A stretch of DNA of 64,000 nucleotides from Variovorax sp. OV329 (GTDB lineage Bacteria > Pseudomonadota > Gammaproteobacteria > Burkholderiales > Burkholderiaceae_C), in NCBI RefSeq assembly GCF_900114785.1, contig NZ_FOUG01000005.1:310001-374000 (forward strand), in the 5' to 3' direction. Each line of letters opens with the position of its first letter. The first letter of the stretch is position 1. Of this stretch, positions 44,023 through 52,802 are shown piece by piece. The notes under the pieces are model-generated. The model ran no database searches. It had not been told where the DNA came from and saw nothing but the letters and a program-made list of their open reading frames with translations. The position numbers and the translations under genes are program-made.

Positions 44023-44050
44023 ACGGCCCCGCCCTTCGGGGCCGTTTCTT
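44023..44050 (+). terminator. intrinsic terminator in front of the TauE/SafE gene
   Basis: ACGGCCCCG (44023-44031), loop CCCTT, and CGGGGCCGT (44037-44045), followed by TTCTTTTG. It lies 28 bp before the ATG of the permease gene, so it could attenuate it. Confidence 0.85.
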
Positions 44051-44072
44051 TTGTCTGCTGAAAGTCCTGTTG

Positions 44073-44891
44073 ATGTCGATCGATCCGCTTCTCGTCCTCG
44101 AACTTGCCGGCCTGGGCATTGGCACCGGCTTCCTGGCGGGACTGCTGGGCATCGGCGGCGGGATGGTGATGGTGCCCTTCCTCACCATCATCCTGGGCGA
44201 GCGCGGCGTGGCGCCGGGCCTGGCGGTGAAGATGGCCATCGCCACTTCCATGGCCACCATCATCTTCACCTCCATCTCCAGCGTGCGCGCGCACCACAAG
44301 CGCGGCGCGGTGCGCTGGGACATCGCGCGGCACCTGGCGCCCGGCATCGTGATCGGCAGCCTGGCGGCCAGCATGGGCGTGTTCTCGCTGCTCAAGGGCG
44401 CATGGCTGGCGATCTTCTTCGCGCTCTTCGTCGCCTTCTCGGCAACGCAGATGTTCCTTGACAAGAAGCCCGCGCCCACGCGCCAGATGCCCGGCACCGG
44501 CGGCCAGCTGGCGGCCGGAGGCGCCATCGGCTTTCTTTCGGGCCTGGTGGGCGCGGGCGGCGGCTTCGTCAGCGTGCCTTTCATGGCCTGGTGCAACGTG
44601 GCCATCCACAACGCCGTGGCCACCAGCGCGGCGCTGGGTTTTCCGATCGCGGTGGCCAACGTGGCGGGCTACATCGCCGGCGGCCGCGGCCTCACCGGCC
44701 TGCCCGAGGGCGCCTACGGCTACATCTGGCTGCCGGCCCTGGTGGTGATCGCCGCCTGCAGCGTCTTCACCGCGCCGCTGGGCGCCAAGGCCGCGCACAG
44801 CCTGCCCGTCAAGCGCCTCAAGCGCGTCTTCGCCAGCATCCTGTATGTCCTTGGCGCCTATATGCTTTGGCGCGGTTTGACAGGGCACTGA
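44073..44891 (+). CDS. TauE/SafE-family sulfite/sulfonate-type exporter or permease
   Basis: A 272-residue inner-membrane protein of the TSUP (TauE/SafE/YfcA) family with eight or so TM helices. The duplicated signature is visible: GTGFLAGLLGIGGGMVMVPFL in the first half and GFLSGLVGAGGGFVSVPFM in the second. Family members move sulfite, sulfoacetate or related organosulfur anions; the substrate is not evident here. The ATG at 44073 is chosen because the longer frame crosses the terminator. Confidence 0.88.
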   Translation: MSIDPLLVLELAGLGIGTGFLAGLLGIGGGMVMVPFLTIILGERGVAPGLAVKMAIATSMATIIFTSISSVRAHHKRGAVRWDIARHLAPGIVIGSLAASMGVFSLLKGAWLAIFFALFVAFSATQMFLDKKPAPTRQMPGTGGQLAAGGAIGFLSGLVGAGGGFVSVPFMAWCNVAIHNAVATSAALGFPIAVANVAGYIAGGRGLTGLPEGAYGYIWLPALVVIAACSVFTAPLGAKAAHSLPVKRLKRVFASILYVLGAYMLWRGLTGH

Positions 44892-44949
44892 GTACCATCG
44901 GGCGCACGGGGCAACGAAGCTCCGCAACCGAGAACGAGAGAGGTACTCA

Positions 44950-45375
44950 ATGAAGATTCTTCTTGCTGTGGACGGCAGCGCCTACACGACCAAGGCCCTG
45001 GACTACGTCGCCGCCAATCGCGGCATGTTCGTGGACGGCCATGAGTTGATCCTGGTGCATGTGTGCCCGGGCATTCCCGGCCACGTCGCGCGCCACGTCA
45101 GCAAGGAAGTCGTGCAGGACTACTACTCCGAAGAACAGGGCAAGGTGCTCGATCCGATCAAGGCGCAGCTGGCAGAACGCAGCATCGCCAACTTCAAGGT
45201 CGATTCGCGCCACGGCCACGCGCCCGAGGAAATCATCAAGGCCGCCCATGACCACGGCGCCGGCCTGATCGTGATGGGCACGCACGGCCATGGCCTGTTC
45301 GGCCGCGCGCTGATGGGCTCGGTGGCCACCAAGGTGGTGGCCGAGAGCAAGACCGCCGTCCTGCTCGTCAAGTAA
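44950..45375 (+). CDS. universal stress protein (UspA family)
   Basis: A 141-residue USP domain protein. The N-terminal MKILLAVDGSAYTTKALDY and the ATP-binding motif GTHGHGLFGRALMGSVA (G-x2-G-x9-G-S/T type) are visible. The motif suggests an ATP-binding type. It is read with its own Shine-Dalgarno sequence (GAGAGAGG) 7 nt upstream and is convergent with the malonate operon. Confidence 0.92.
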   Translation: MKILLAVDGSAYTTKALDYVAANRGMFVDGHELILVHVCPGIPGHVARHVSKEVVQDYYSEEQGKVLDPIKAQLAERSIANFKVDSRHGHAPEEIIKAAHDHGAGLIVMGTHGHGLFGRALMGSVATKVVAESKTAVLLVK

Positions 45376-45384
45376 ACGCGGAAT

Positions 45385-45405
45385 GCGGCCCGCCAAACGG
45401 GCCGC
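45385..45405. terminator. hairpin between convergent usp and matB
   Basis: GCGGCCCG (45385-45392), loop CCAAA, CGGGCCGC (45398-45405): a perfect 8-bp stem in the 33-bp gap between converging genes. No T-tract is seen, so efficiency is unclear. Confidence 0.5.
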
Positions 45406-45408
45406 GGC

Positions 45409-46953
45409 CTACTTCGCGAAGAGCCCCTTGTACTGCTCGCGCAGCAGGGCCTTCTGCACCTTGCCCATGGTGTTGCGCGGCAGTTCCTCGACGACGAAGC
45501 AGCGCTTGGGAATCTTGAAGTTGGCCAGCCTGGCCTTGAGTTCCCCCAGGATCGCATCGGGCGCCAGCGCGGCGCCGGCCTTGAGCGTGACCAGCACCAC
45601 GCCCACCTCGCCGAAGTCCGGGTGCGGCGCACCCACCAGGGCGCTCTCGGCCACGCCCTCCATCTCGTTGATGTAGCCCTCGATCTCGGCCGGGTACACG
45701 TTGTAGCCGCCGCTGATGATCAGGTCCTTGCTGCGTCCCACGATGCTCACGTAGCCCAGGCCGTCGATCTTGCCCACGTCGCCGGTCTTGAAGAAGCCGT
45801 CGTGGGTAAATTCCTCGCGGGTCTTCTCGGGCATGCGCCAGTAGCCGGCAAACACGTTGGGGCCGCTCACCTCGATGGCGCCGATCTCGTCGGTGGTGCA
45901 GTCGCGCTCGTCTTCCGAGCGCACGCGCAGCTGCACGCCCGGCAGCGGGAAGCCGACCGTGCCGCCGCGCCGCTCGCCCTGCACCGGGTTGTAGGGGTTG
46001 GAGGTGAGCATCACCGTCTCGCTCATGCCGTAGCGCTCCAGGATGGTGTGGCCGGTGCGCTCGCGCCATTCGTTGAAGGTCTCGATGAGCAGTGGCGCCG
46101 AGCCGGAGATGAACAGGCGCATGTTGCGCACCGCCTTCTTGTTCAGCCCGCGCTCGGCCAGCATGCGCACGTAGAGCGTGGGCACGCCCATGAACACGGT
46201 GGCATCGGGCAGCCGAGCGACCGTGCGCTGGGGGTCGAACTTCGAGAACCAGATCATCCTGCTGCCATTGAGCAGCGCGCCATGGATGGCCACGAAGAGC
46301 CCGTGCACATGGAAGATGGGCAGCGCATGGATGAGCACGTCGCCCTCCTGCCAGCCCCAATAGTCCTTGAGCACCTGCGCGTTGGACAGCAGGTTCCCGT
46401 GCGTGAGCATCGCGCCCTTGCTGCGGCCCGTGGTGCCGCTGGTGTAGAGGATGGCCGCCATGTCGTCGGCCTCCTTGTGCGCCACCTCGTGCACGTCGCT
46501 GCAGCTTGCGGCCACCTCCAGCAGCGTGCCGCTGCGGTCGTCGTCGAGCGTGAACACGTGCGGCGTGCCGGCCGCCGCCGCGATGGGGCCAACCCAGTGC
46601 GCGTTGCGGCTGCTGCACACGACCACCGCCGGCTCGGCGTTGCCGACGAAGTACTCGATCTCCGCCTGCTGGTAGGCGGTGTTGAGCGGCAGGAAGACGT
46701 AGCCCGCGCGCAGCGTGGCCAGGTACAGCATCATGGCCTCGACCGACTTCTCCACCTGCACCGCGATGCGGGCGCCGGGCTCCAGCGACAGCGCATCGAG
46801 CAGGTTGGCGATCATCGCGCTGGCGCGGTCCAGGTCGCGCCAGGAATAGTGAAGCCCGTTGTCGGTCTCGACCGCCATGCTGTCCAGGTCGGCGGGAAAG
46901 GCGGCGCGCAGGGCCGCGTAGAGATTGGCGTTGGCTTGCGGTTGGGCGGTCAT
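45409..46953 (-). CDS. matB: malonyl-CoA synthetase (malonate--CoA ligase)
   Basis: A 514-residue acyl-adenylate-forming enzyme that makes malonyl-CoA from malonate, ATP and CoA. The AMP-binding P-loop is ILYTSGTTGRSKG (168-180), and the catalytic lysine of the C-terminal domain is Lys498 in RNTMGKVQK. The segments LPIFHVHGLFVAIHGAL, RYGMSETVML and FKTGDVGKID fit MatB more than general acyl-CoA ligases; the malonyl-CoA decarboxylase in the same operon supports this. Last gene of the operon. Confidence 0.92.
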   Translation of the reverse strand: MTAQPQANANLYAALRAAFPADLDSMAVETDNGLHYSWRDLDRASAMIANLLDALSLEPGARIAVQVEKSVEAMMLYLATLRAGYVFLPLNTAYQQAEIEYFVGNAEPAVVVCSSRNAHWVGPIAAAAGTPHVFTLDDDRSGTLLEVAASCSDVHEVAHKEADDMAAILYTSGTTGRSKGAMLTHGNLLSNAQVLKDYWGWQEGDVLIHALPIFHVHGLFVAIHGALLNGSRMIWFSKFDPQRTVARLPDATVFMGVPTLYVRMLAERGLNKKAVRNMRLFISGSAPLLIETFNEWRERTGHTILERYGMSETVMLTSNPYNPVQGERRGGTVGFPLPGVQLRVRSEDERDCTTDEIGAIEVSGPNVFAGYWRMPEKTREEFTHDGFFKTGDVGKIDGLGYVSIVGRSKDLIISGGYNVYPAEIEGYINEMEGVAESALVGAPHPDFGEVGVVLVTLKAGAALAPDAILGELKARLANFKIPKRCFVVEELPRNTMGKVQKALLREQYKGLFAK

Positions 46954-46989
46954 GTTGGTGCGGATCGGAAAGCGCGATGTGTGCGGCGC

Positions 46990-47766
46990 TCAGAAGTCGG
47001 GGGTGCGCTTTTCAAGGAAGGCCGTCACGCCCTCGCGGTGCTCGAGAACACCGGCATAGCGGTAGGCCTCGGCCAGGAGTTCGGACGGCAGCTGCGCAGC
47101 CTGAAGCAGTGCGAAGCTGCGCTTGTTGGCGCGCGCGGCCAGCGGTGCGAGTTCGAGGATGCGCTGCGCACTGGCCAGTGCCTCGCCCGGCACGTCGCCG
47201 TCGGGCAGCACGCGCAGCAGGAAGCCTGCGTCGTACAGGCGCTGCGCGGAATGCACGCCGGCACAGAAAAGCATGTCTCGCGTGAGCACGTCGCCGACCG
47301 CGCCGCGCACCAGCGCGGCTTCGCGCGGCGCCATGGGAAAGCCCAGCTTGGCGATGGGTGCGCCGAAGCGGCAGGCGCTACCGGCCAGCCGGATATCGCA
47401 GCAGCTGGCGATCTCCAGGCCGGCGCCCATGCAGGCACCCTCGATCTGCGCGACCAGCGGCACCGGGCAGTCGAGCAGGGCCTGCAGCGCGCCCCACACC
47501 TCGTTCTCGTGGAAGTGCGCGAGCTGCGCCTCGTCGAAGCGGAAGGACGGGTACTCGGAGATGTCGCCGCCCGCGCAGAACGCACCGCCCTCCCCGCGCA
47601 CGATCACGCAGCGAAGCGCATCGTCGGCGTTCAAGGCCTCGAAGGCGGCACGCAGCGAGAGCCACATGCCGCGCGTCATCGCGTTCAGGCGCGCGGGATT
47701 GGACAGGGTCACGAGGGCCAGCGGGCCCTCGCGCTCCACGCGGACCTCGGGGGAAGCAGCCGTCAC
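46990..47766 (-). CDS. enoyl-CoA hydratase/isomerase family protein
   Basis: A 258-residue crotonase-superfamily protein. It has the oxyanion-hole signatures FCAGGDISEY and IEGACMGAGLEIASCCDIRLA. The catalytic Glu pair of true hydratases is not clearly present (only one acid lies near LGFPMAPREAA), so it may be a decarboxylase or isomerase-type member. Its ATG overlaps the Bug receptor stop as ATGA and it sits 36 bp before matB, so it belongs to the malonate operon. Confidence 0.85.
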   Translation of the reverse strand: MTAASPEVRVEREGPLALVTLSNPARLNAMTRGMWLSLRAAFEALNADDALRCVIVRGEGGAFCAGGDISEYPSFRFDEAQLAHFHENEVWGALQALLDCPVPLVAQIEGACMGAGLEIASCCDIRLAGSACRFGAPIAKLGFPMAPREAALVRGAVGDVLTRDMLFCAGVHSAQRLYDAGFLLRVLPDGDVPGEALASAQRILELAPLAARANKRSFALLQAAQLPSELLAEAYRYAGVLEHREGVTAFLEKRTPDF

Positions 47767-48770
47767 TCGAGCGTGACCCCTGCTGCCTTCACCACCGCGG
47801 CCCAGCGCTTGACCTCGGCGCTGACGAAGGCGCCGAACTGCGCCTGCGTGAGCGTGGGGATCTCCGCGCCGTTGCTGGCCCAGATGCCCTTGATCTCGTC
47901 ACCGCTGAGCGATTTCTTCATGTCCTCGATGATGCGTGCCTGCACCTCGGCCGGCGTGCCCTTGGGCGTCCACAGGCCGTACCAGGTGGTGACGGTGTAG
48001 TCCGGCAGGCCCACCTCGGCGGCGCAAGGCACGTCGGGGAAGGCGGGGTTGCGCGTCTTGCCCGAGACCATCAGCGCCTTGATGCGCCCGGACTTGATGT
48101 GCTGCGCGGAAGAACCCAGGCCGTCGAACATGCAGTCCACGTTGCCGGAGATCAGGTCCGCCAGCGCCGGGCCGGCGCCACGGTAGGGGATGTGCGTGAT
48201 GAAGGTGCCGGTCTGCTGCTTGAACAGCTCGCCCGCCAGGTGGTGCGAAGTGCCCGAGCCTGCCGAGGCGTAGTTGAGCTTGCCGGGGTTGGCCTTGACG
48301 TAGGCGAGGAACTCCTTGAAGTTGCTGGCCGTCACCCGCTTGGGGTTCACCACCACCACCTGCGGCACGTTGGCCATCAGCGCCAGCGGGATGAAGTCCT
48401 TCTCGATGTCGTAGTCCAGCTTGGGGTAGATGGATGGCGCGATGGCATGGTGCACCGCCCCCATGAACAGGGTGTAGCCGTCCGGCTGCGCCTTGGCGGC
48501 GATGCTGGCGCCCAGCGTGCCGCCGGCACCGCCGCGGTTGTCGATCACCAGCGTCTTGCCCACGACCTTGGCGAACTGCGCCGACAGCGGTCGCGCGAAG
48601 GCATCGGTGCCACCGCCCGCCGGGAAGGGCACGATCATGGTCACCGGCTTGGTGGGCCAGCCCGATTGGGCCAGCGAGGCCAGCGGCCAGGCGCCGAGTC
48701 CGGAAACGGCTGCAGCGCCCGAGGCGCGCAGCAGCAGGTCACGGCGGCGAATTTGGAAGTTGTTGCTCAT
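47763..48770 (-). CDS. Bug/TctC-family solute-binding receptor in the malonate operon
   Basis: A 335-residue periplasmic receptor. The signal has a twin-arginine-like RRRDLLL motif and a hydrophobic stretch ending PLASLAQ. The mature start WPTKPVTMIVPFPAGGGTD is typical of Bug proteins. No tctA or tctB follows, so it must share permease subunits elsewhere or sense the ligand. Its position between malonyl-CoA decarboxylase and enoyl-CoA hydratase suggests malonate as ligand, which is inference. A 46-bp gap separates it from the decarboxylase gene. Confidence 0.88.
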   Translation of the reverse strand: MSNNFQIRRRDLLLRASGAAAVSGLGAWPLASLAQSGWPTKPVTMIVPFPAGGGTDAFARPLSAQFAKVVGKTLVIDNRGGAGGTLGASIAAKAQPDGYTLFMGAVHHAIAPSIYPKLDYDIEKDFIPLALMANVPQVVVVNPKRVTASNFKEFLAYVKANPGKLNYASAGSGTSHHLAGELFKQQTGTFITHIPYRGAGPALADLISGNVDCMFDGLGSSAQHIKSGRIKALMVSGKTRNPAFPDVPCAAEVGLPDYTVTTWYGLWTPKGTPAEVQARIIEDMKKSLSGDEIKGIWASNGAEIPTLTQAQFGAFVSAEVKRWAAVVKAAGVTLE

Positions 48771-48816
48771 TGCTTGTTGTCTCCAGTCGTTCTAGGTTGA
48801 ATCTTTCGTCTTGAGG

Positions 48817-50235
48817 TCAGCTGCGCAGCGAATCCACTTCCCTCGACGCCGGCACGCGGCCCTGCGCCAGCAGCGCACGGTGCTTGTCGAGCCGCTTGAG
48901 GTCGTAGAGGTAGTTCACCATGAGGCCGAAGGACTGCTTGAGCCCCTTGGCCGAAGGGTCGCCGGCCCAGTTCAGCCGTTCGACCCGCGCTCCGTTGCCC
49001 AGGTGGAAGCGTGCCACCGGATCGGCCGGCTGACCATCGGGCAATTCTCGCCCCAGGTAGCGGGCCGCGGCCTTGAGCATGAACTGGCGCACCGGGGACT
49101 TCGCGTCCAGCGCCAGGGCCTGCTCGGCCGCATTCATCAGGTCGCTCGCACCGGGCTTCTCGACATTGAGCGCGCGTGCAAGTTCGGCGCGGCGCTTGTC
49201 GTCCAGCCCGTCGATCAGCCCGCCCGCATGCTTGCCCAGCCAGCTGCGGAAGCCCGGGATCGGCGAAAGCGTGGCGAAGACCTTGAGCTTGGGAAACTCC
49301 TCGCTGAGCGTCTCCACCACCCGCTTGATGAGCGAGTCGCCGAAGCTCACGCCGCGCAGGCCGGTCTGCGTGTTGCTGATCGAATAGAAGATGGCAGTGG
49401 TGGCGCGCGAGAGGTCGCCCACCGCGGCCGCCTCGTCCAGCAGCGGCGTGATGCCGTCGCTGATGTGGTCCACCAGCGCCACCTCCACGAAGATGAGCGG
49501 CTCGCCCGGCATGCGCGGGTGGAAGAAGCCGTAGCAGCGGCGGTCGCTGTCCAGCCGGTTCTTCACGTCGGCCCAGCTGCGGATGTCGTGCACCGCCTCG
49601 TAGCGGATCAGCTTCTCGATGAGCGAGGCGGGCGAGTCCCAGCTGATGCGCCGAAGGTCGAGGAAGGCGACGTCGAACCACGTGGCAAAGAGGTGCTCCA
49701 GCTCCGCCTCCAGCGCCAGCAGGCGCGCATCGCCCTTGAGGTGCGGCAGCAGCTCGGCACGCAGGTCGACCAGGAAGCGCAGCCCCGGCTCGGCCACCGC
49801 GAAGCGCTGCAGCAGCCGGGCACGCGGCGAGACCAGCGCGCGGCGCAGGCGCACCTCGGCGTGGCCGGCATCGGCGCCCTCCACGGCCGCGTCGAAATGC
49901 GCGCGCGCTGCCTCGATCTTCTTCGCGTCGGAGGCGAAGCGCTCGCTCATCAAGAGCCACACGTCGCGCCGCGAATCGGCATCGAGCGTGCCATACCACT
50001 GCGCCAGGTCGGCGGCGCGGCGGCCCGCCTCCACCTCGCTCAGGCGCGGGTCGACCACCGCCTGCAGGTCGGCCAGCGCACGGCGCAGGGCACGGGGCGA
50101 CAGGCCCTCGCCGAAGCGGCGCAGGGTGGCGCCCAGGCGATCGTCGAGCGAGCGCGGCGCCGCCTTGGAAGAAGGCGCGGAGGCGGCCACGGCGCGAAGC
50201 CCCGGGGCCATGTTCAGGAGGGTGGTGCTGCTCAT
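48817..50235 (-). CDS. matA: malonyl-CoA decarboxylase
   Basis: A 472-residue enzyme converting malonyl-CoA to acetyl-CoA and CO2. It has the N-terminal helical domain (about 50-150) and the C-terminal GNAT-like catalytic domain with VDLRAELL, FLDLRRISWDSPASLIEKLI, CYGFFHPRMPGEPLIFVEVAL, FYSISNTQTGLRGVSFGD and FATLSPIPGFRSWL. These segments are diagnostic for the MCD family. ATG 50235 overlaps the regulator stop by one base (TGATG). Confidence 0.94.
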   Translation of the reverse strand: MSSTTLLNMAPGLRAVAASAPSSKAAPRSLDDRLGATLRRFGEGLSPRALRRALADLQAVVDPRLSEVEAGRRAADLAQWYGTLDADSRRDVWLLMSERFASDAKKIEAARAHFDAAVEGADAGHAEVRLRRALVSPRARLLQRFAVAEPGLRFLVDLRAELLPHLKGDARLLALEAELEHLFATWFDVAFLDLRRISWDSPASLIEKLIRYEAVHDIRSWADVKNRLDSDRRCYGFFHPRMPGEPLIFVEVALVDHISDGITPLLDEAAAVGDLSRATTAIFYSISNTQTGLRGVSFGDSLIKRVVETLSEEFPKLKVFATLSPIPGFRSWLGKHAGGLIDGLDDKRRAELARALNVEKPGASDLMNAAEQALALDAKSPVRQFMLKAAARYLGRELPDGQPADPVARFHLGNGARVERLNWAGDPSAKGLKQSFGLMVNYLYDLKRLDKHRALLAQGRVPASREVDSLRS

Positions 50236-50936
50236 CACGTTGCGATCCTCGTGGTCTGCAGGAGCGCCACGGCACGCAGCGCCTCGCGTTGTCGATGGAG
50301 ATGGGTGCGCATTGCCGCTTCCGCGCCTTCGCTGTCGCGGGCCTTCAGCGCAGCGAACACCGCCAGGTGCTCCGACAGGCTCTGCTCGAGCCGGCCGGGC
50401 GCGCGCAACTGTTGCAGCCGCGCCAGCTTGAGGATCTTGCGCAGATCGCCGATGACCTGGGCCAGCCAACGGTTATCCGCCAGCAGGATGATGGCTTCGT
50501 GAATCGCGAAGTTGGCGGCGTAGTACTCGTTGATGCGGTGCGCCTTGGCATGGCGCTCCAGCTTGTCGTGCAGCACCGTCAGGGCCGCGATGTCGGCGTC
50601 GTTGGCCTTGCTGGCGGCCTCGTAGGCGCAGCGGCCTTCCAGCAGCGCGATGACGGGGAAGATCTCGTCCAGGTCGCGCTGGGTCACTTCGCTCACGAAG
50701 CAGCCGCGGCGTGGCTCGTGGCGCAGCAGGCCCTCGGCGGTGAGCACCTTGAGCGCCTCGCGCAGCGGGGTGCGCGAGATTTCCAGCCGGGTGCACAGGG
50801 CGCCCTCGTCGACGAAGCTGCCGGGCGCCAGGCGCCCGGAGAAGATCTCTTCGCGCAACGTGGCGGCGACCTCGTCGTGAAGGGAATTGTGGACCACGCG
50901 CATGTTGAAATCCGGATGGGAGCCCGCTCCTTGCAA
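50235..50936 (-). CDS. matR: GntR-family (FCD domain) transcriptional regulator, likely MatR
   Basis: A 233-residue regulator. The N-terminal GntR winged-helix (LREEIFSGRLAPGSFVDE...ISRTPLREALKVLTAEGLL) is followed by an FCD effector domain with the metal/ligand residues FAIHEAIILLADN and SEHLAVFAAL. In Rhizobium MatR regulates a matABC operon in response to malonate or malonyl-CoA; context here points the same way. A second ATG at 50903 (MRVVHNSLHDEV) is a good alternative start. Confidence 0.88.
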   Translation of the reverse strand: MQGAGSHPDFNMRVVHNSLHDEVAATLREEIFSGRLAPGSFVDEGALCTRLEISRTPLREALKVLTAEGLLRHEPRRGCFVSEVTQRDLDEIFPVIALLEGRCAYEAASKANDADIAALTVLHDKLERHAKAHRINEYYAANFAIHEAIILLADNRWLAQVIGDLRKILKLARLQQLRAPGRLEQSLSEHLAVFAALKARDSEGAEAAMRTHLHRQREALRAVALLQTTRIAT

Positions 50937-50973
50937 GTGCGCTCCGTCAGGCGCCGCCCACAGAGAATTTCTG

Positions 50974-50991
50974 ATAATTACGCGTAATTAT
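50974..50991. promoter_or_regulatory. perfect 18-bp palindrome, likely operator of the malonate regulator
   Basis: ATAATTACGCGTAATTAT is a perfect palindrome of 18 bp in otherwise very GC-rich DNA, 38 bp upstream of the first matR start and overlapping the ATG (50990-50992) of the divergent pseudouridine synthase frame. Short AT-rich palindromes of this kind are typical for FadR/FCD-type GntR regulators. Confidence 0.75.
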
Positions 50992-51964
50992 GAGAAGAAC
51001 CGACGCCTCCGGCAAGCCCTTGCCGCCCTTGCCGCCCAAACCGCGCCGACGCGTTCGCGCGGTGTCGCCGCTGCCCATGCGCGACGGCGTGAGCGCCAGC
51101 TGGGTGGCATTGCCGGCAGGGCCGTGGGCCCGCTTCGAGGATTTCTTCGTCGAGCGTTTTCCATTGGTGCCCCGCGCGGACTGGCGCGCCCGCATGAGCC
51201 TGGGCGAGGTGGTCGACAGTGCCGGCGGGCCCGTGGACCCGCAGGGCCACTACCGCCCTCACCTGCGACTCTGGTACTACCGCGCGCTCGAATGCGAGGA
51301 CGACATTCCCTTCGAGGAGAAGATCCTCTTCCACGACGAGCACCTGCTGGTCGCCGACAAGCCGCATTTCCTGCCGGTGGTGCCCACCGGCCGCTACCTG
51401 CAACACAGCCTGCTGGTGCGGCTCAAGCGCAGGCTGGGCATCGAGGAGCTCTCGCCGGTGCATCGCATCGACCGCGGCACCGCGGGACTGGTGGTCTTCT
51501 CCCTGCATCAGCAAACCCGCGACCGCTACCAGGCGCTCTTCAGGGATCGCTCGGTGGGCAAGGTCTACGAGGCCATCGTGCCCTGGTCGGAGGGCGTCGA
51601 GCTGCCGCCGGTGCGGCGCAGCCACCTGATGGACGACGCCTCCTTTCTGCGCACCCGCGAGGCGCCGGGCGAGCCCAACTCGGAGACGCACATGGAACTG
51701 GTCGAGGTGCAGGCGGGCCATGCACGGCTGCGGCTCTCGCCCGTCACCGGCCGCAAGCACCAGCTGCGGGTGCATTGCGCGGCCATGGGCATGCCGATCC
51801 TCAACGACGACTACTACCCGGTGCTGCGACCCGAAGGTCCGGACGACTTCACGCGTCCGCTGCAGCTGCTTGCCCAGTCGCTGGAATTCACCGACCCGGT
51901 GACCGGCCAGGCGCGCCGCTTCGAAAGCGAGCGGCGCCTGGATTTCCCGCAGTCTGCGGACTGA
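50990..51964 (+). CDS. RluA-family RNA pseudouridine synthase
   Basis: A 324-residue pseudouridine synthase. The catalytic Asp161 lies in the family motif VHRIDRGTAGLVVFS, preceded by LLVADKPHFLPV; SPVTGRKHQLRVHCAAMGMPI is also conserved. The RNA target is unknown. The first ATG (50990) is inside the perfect palindrome and has no Shine-Dalgarno sequence; a GTG at 51062 or an ATG at 51077 would remove the first 24-29 basic residues and may be the real start. Confidence 0.88.
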   Translation: MRRTDASGKPLPPLPPKPRRRVRAVSPLPMRDGVSASWVALPAGPWARFEDFFVERFPLVPRADWRARMSLGEVVDSAGGPVDPQGHYRPHLRLWYYRALECEDDIPFEEKILFHDEHLLVADKPHFLPVVPTGRYLQHSLLVRLKRRLGIEELSPVHRIDRGTAGLVVFSLHQQTRDRYQALFRDRSVGKVYEAIVPWSEGVELPPVRRSHLMDDASFLRTREAPGEPNSETHMELVEVQAGHARLRLSPVTGRKHQLRVHCAAMGMPILNDDYYPVLRPEGPDDFTRPLQLLAQSLEFTDPVTGQARRFESERRLDFPQSAD

Positions 51965-51967
51965 GCC

Positions 51968-52798
51968 TCAGCGGCCGGCCGGGGCCAGCGCCGATGCGTT
52001 GCGGCCCGCGCTCCAGTACAGCCAGGCACCGAAGGCCAGCATGGGCACGCACAGCCACTGGCCCATGCTCATGTTAAGCGCCAGCAGGCCCAGGAAGTCA
52101 TCCGGCTCGCGGAAGTACTCGGCGATGAAGCGGAACAGCCCGTAGCCCATCAGGAACACCGCCGACACGCGTCGCTCCAGGCGCGGCTTGCGCGCGTAGA
52201 GCCACAGCAGCACGAAGAGCAGCAGGCCTTCCAGGAGGAACTGGTACACCTGCGAGGGGTGGCGCGCCAGCATCGAGCCGCTTTGCGGAAAGACCATGCC
52301 CCAGGGCAGGTCCGGGCTGGAGAAGCGCCCCCAGAGCTCGCCATTGATGAAGTTGCCGACGCGCCCGGCCGCCAGACCGGTAGGCACGCAAGGCGCGACG
52401 AAATCCATCACCTGCCAGAAGGGACGGCCGCGCGAATGGGCATACCAGACCATCGAGCCGATCACGCCCAGCAAGCCGCCGTGGAAGCTCATGCCGCCTT
52501 GCCAGACGAAGAAGATCTCCAGCGGGTGCGTGAGGTAGTAGCCCGGCTTGTAGAAAAGGCAATAGCCCAGCCGGCCGCCCACGACCACGCCCATCACGCC
52601 CAGGAAGAGGATGTCCTCCACGTCCTTGCGCGTCCAGGGCGTGGGCAGCGTGACCGAGCGGAAGGGCTCGTGCCGCAGGCGCCGCGTGGCCAGGAAGAAG
52701 AAGAGCCCGAAGGCCGCGAGATAGGTCAGGCCATACCAGTGGATGGCGATCGGCCCGAGTTGCAGGGCAATCGGGTTGATCTGGGGGTACATCAGCAT
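51968..52798 (-). CDS. lgt: prolipoprotein diacylglyceryl transferase
   Basis: A 276-residue inner-membrane enzyme that adds diacylglyceryl to lipoprotein cysteines. It has seven or so TM helices, the HGG element (106-108, MSFHGGLLG) and the Lgt signature [14 protein letters not shown] (145-158). The stop is 3 bp from the convergent pseudouridine synthase stop. Confidence 0.96.
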   Translation of the reverse strand: MLMYPQINPIALQLGPIAIHWYGLTYLAAFGLFFFLATRRLRHEPFRSVTLPTPWTRKDVEDILFLGVMGVVVGGRLGYCLFYKPGYYLTHPLEIFFVWQGGMSFHGGLLGVIGSMVWYAHSRGRPFWQVMDFVAPCVPTGLAAGRVGNFINGELWGRFSSPDLPWGMVFPQSGSMLARHPSQVYQFLLEGLLLFVLLWLYARKPRLERRVSAVFLMGYGLFRFIAEYFREPDDFLGLLALNMSMGQWLCVPMLAFGAWLYWSAGRNASALAPAGR

Positions 52799-52802
52799 CG
52801 GG

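Noticed and set aside
43833-44072. N-terminal extension of the TauE/SafE protein back to 43833
   Set aside because: It crosses the 6S 3' end and two intrinsic terminators; the membrane protein family starts near 44073.
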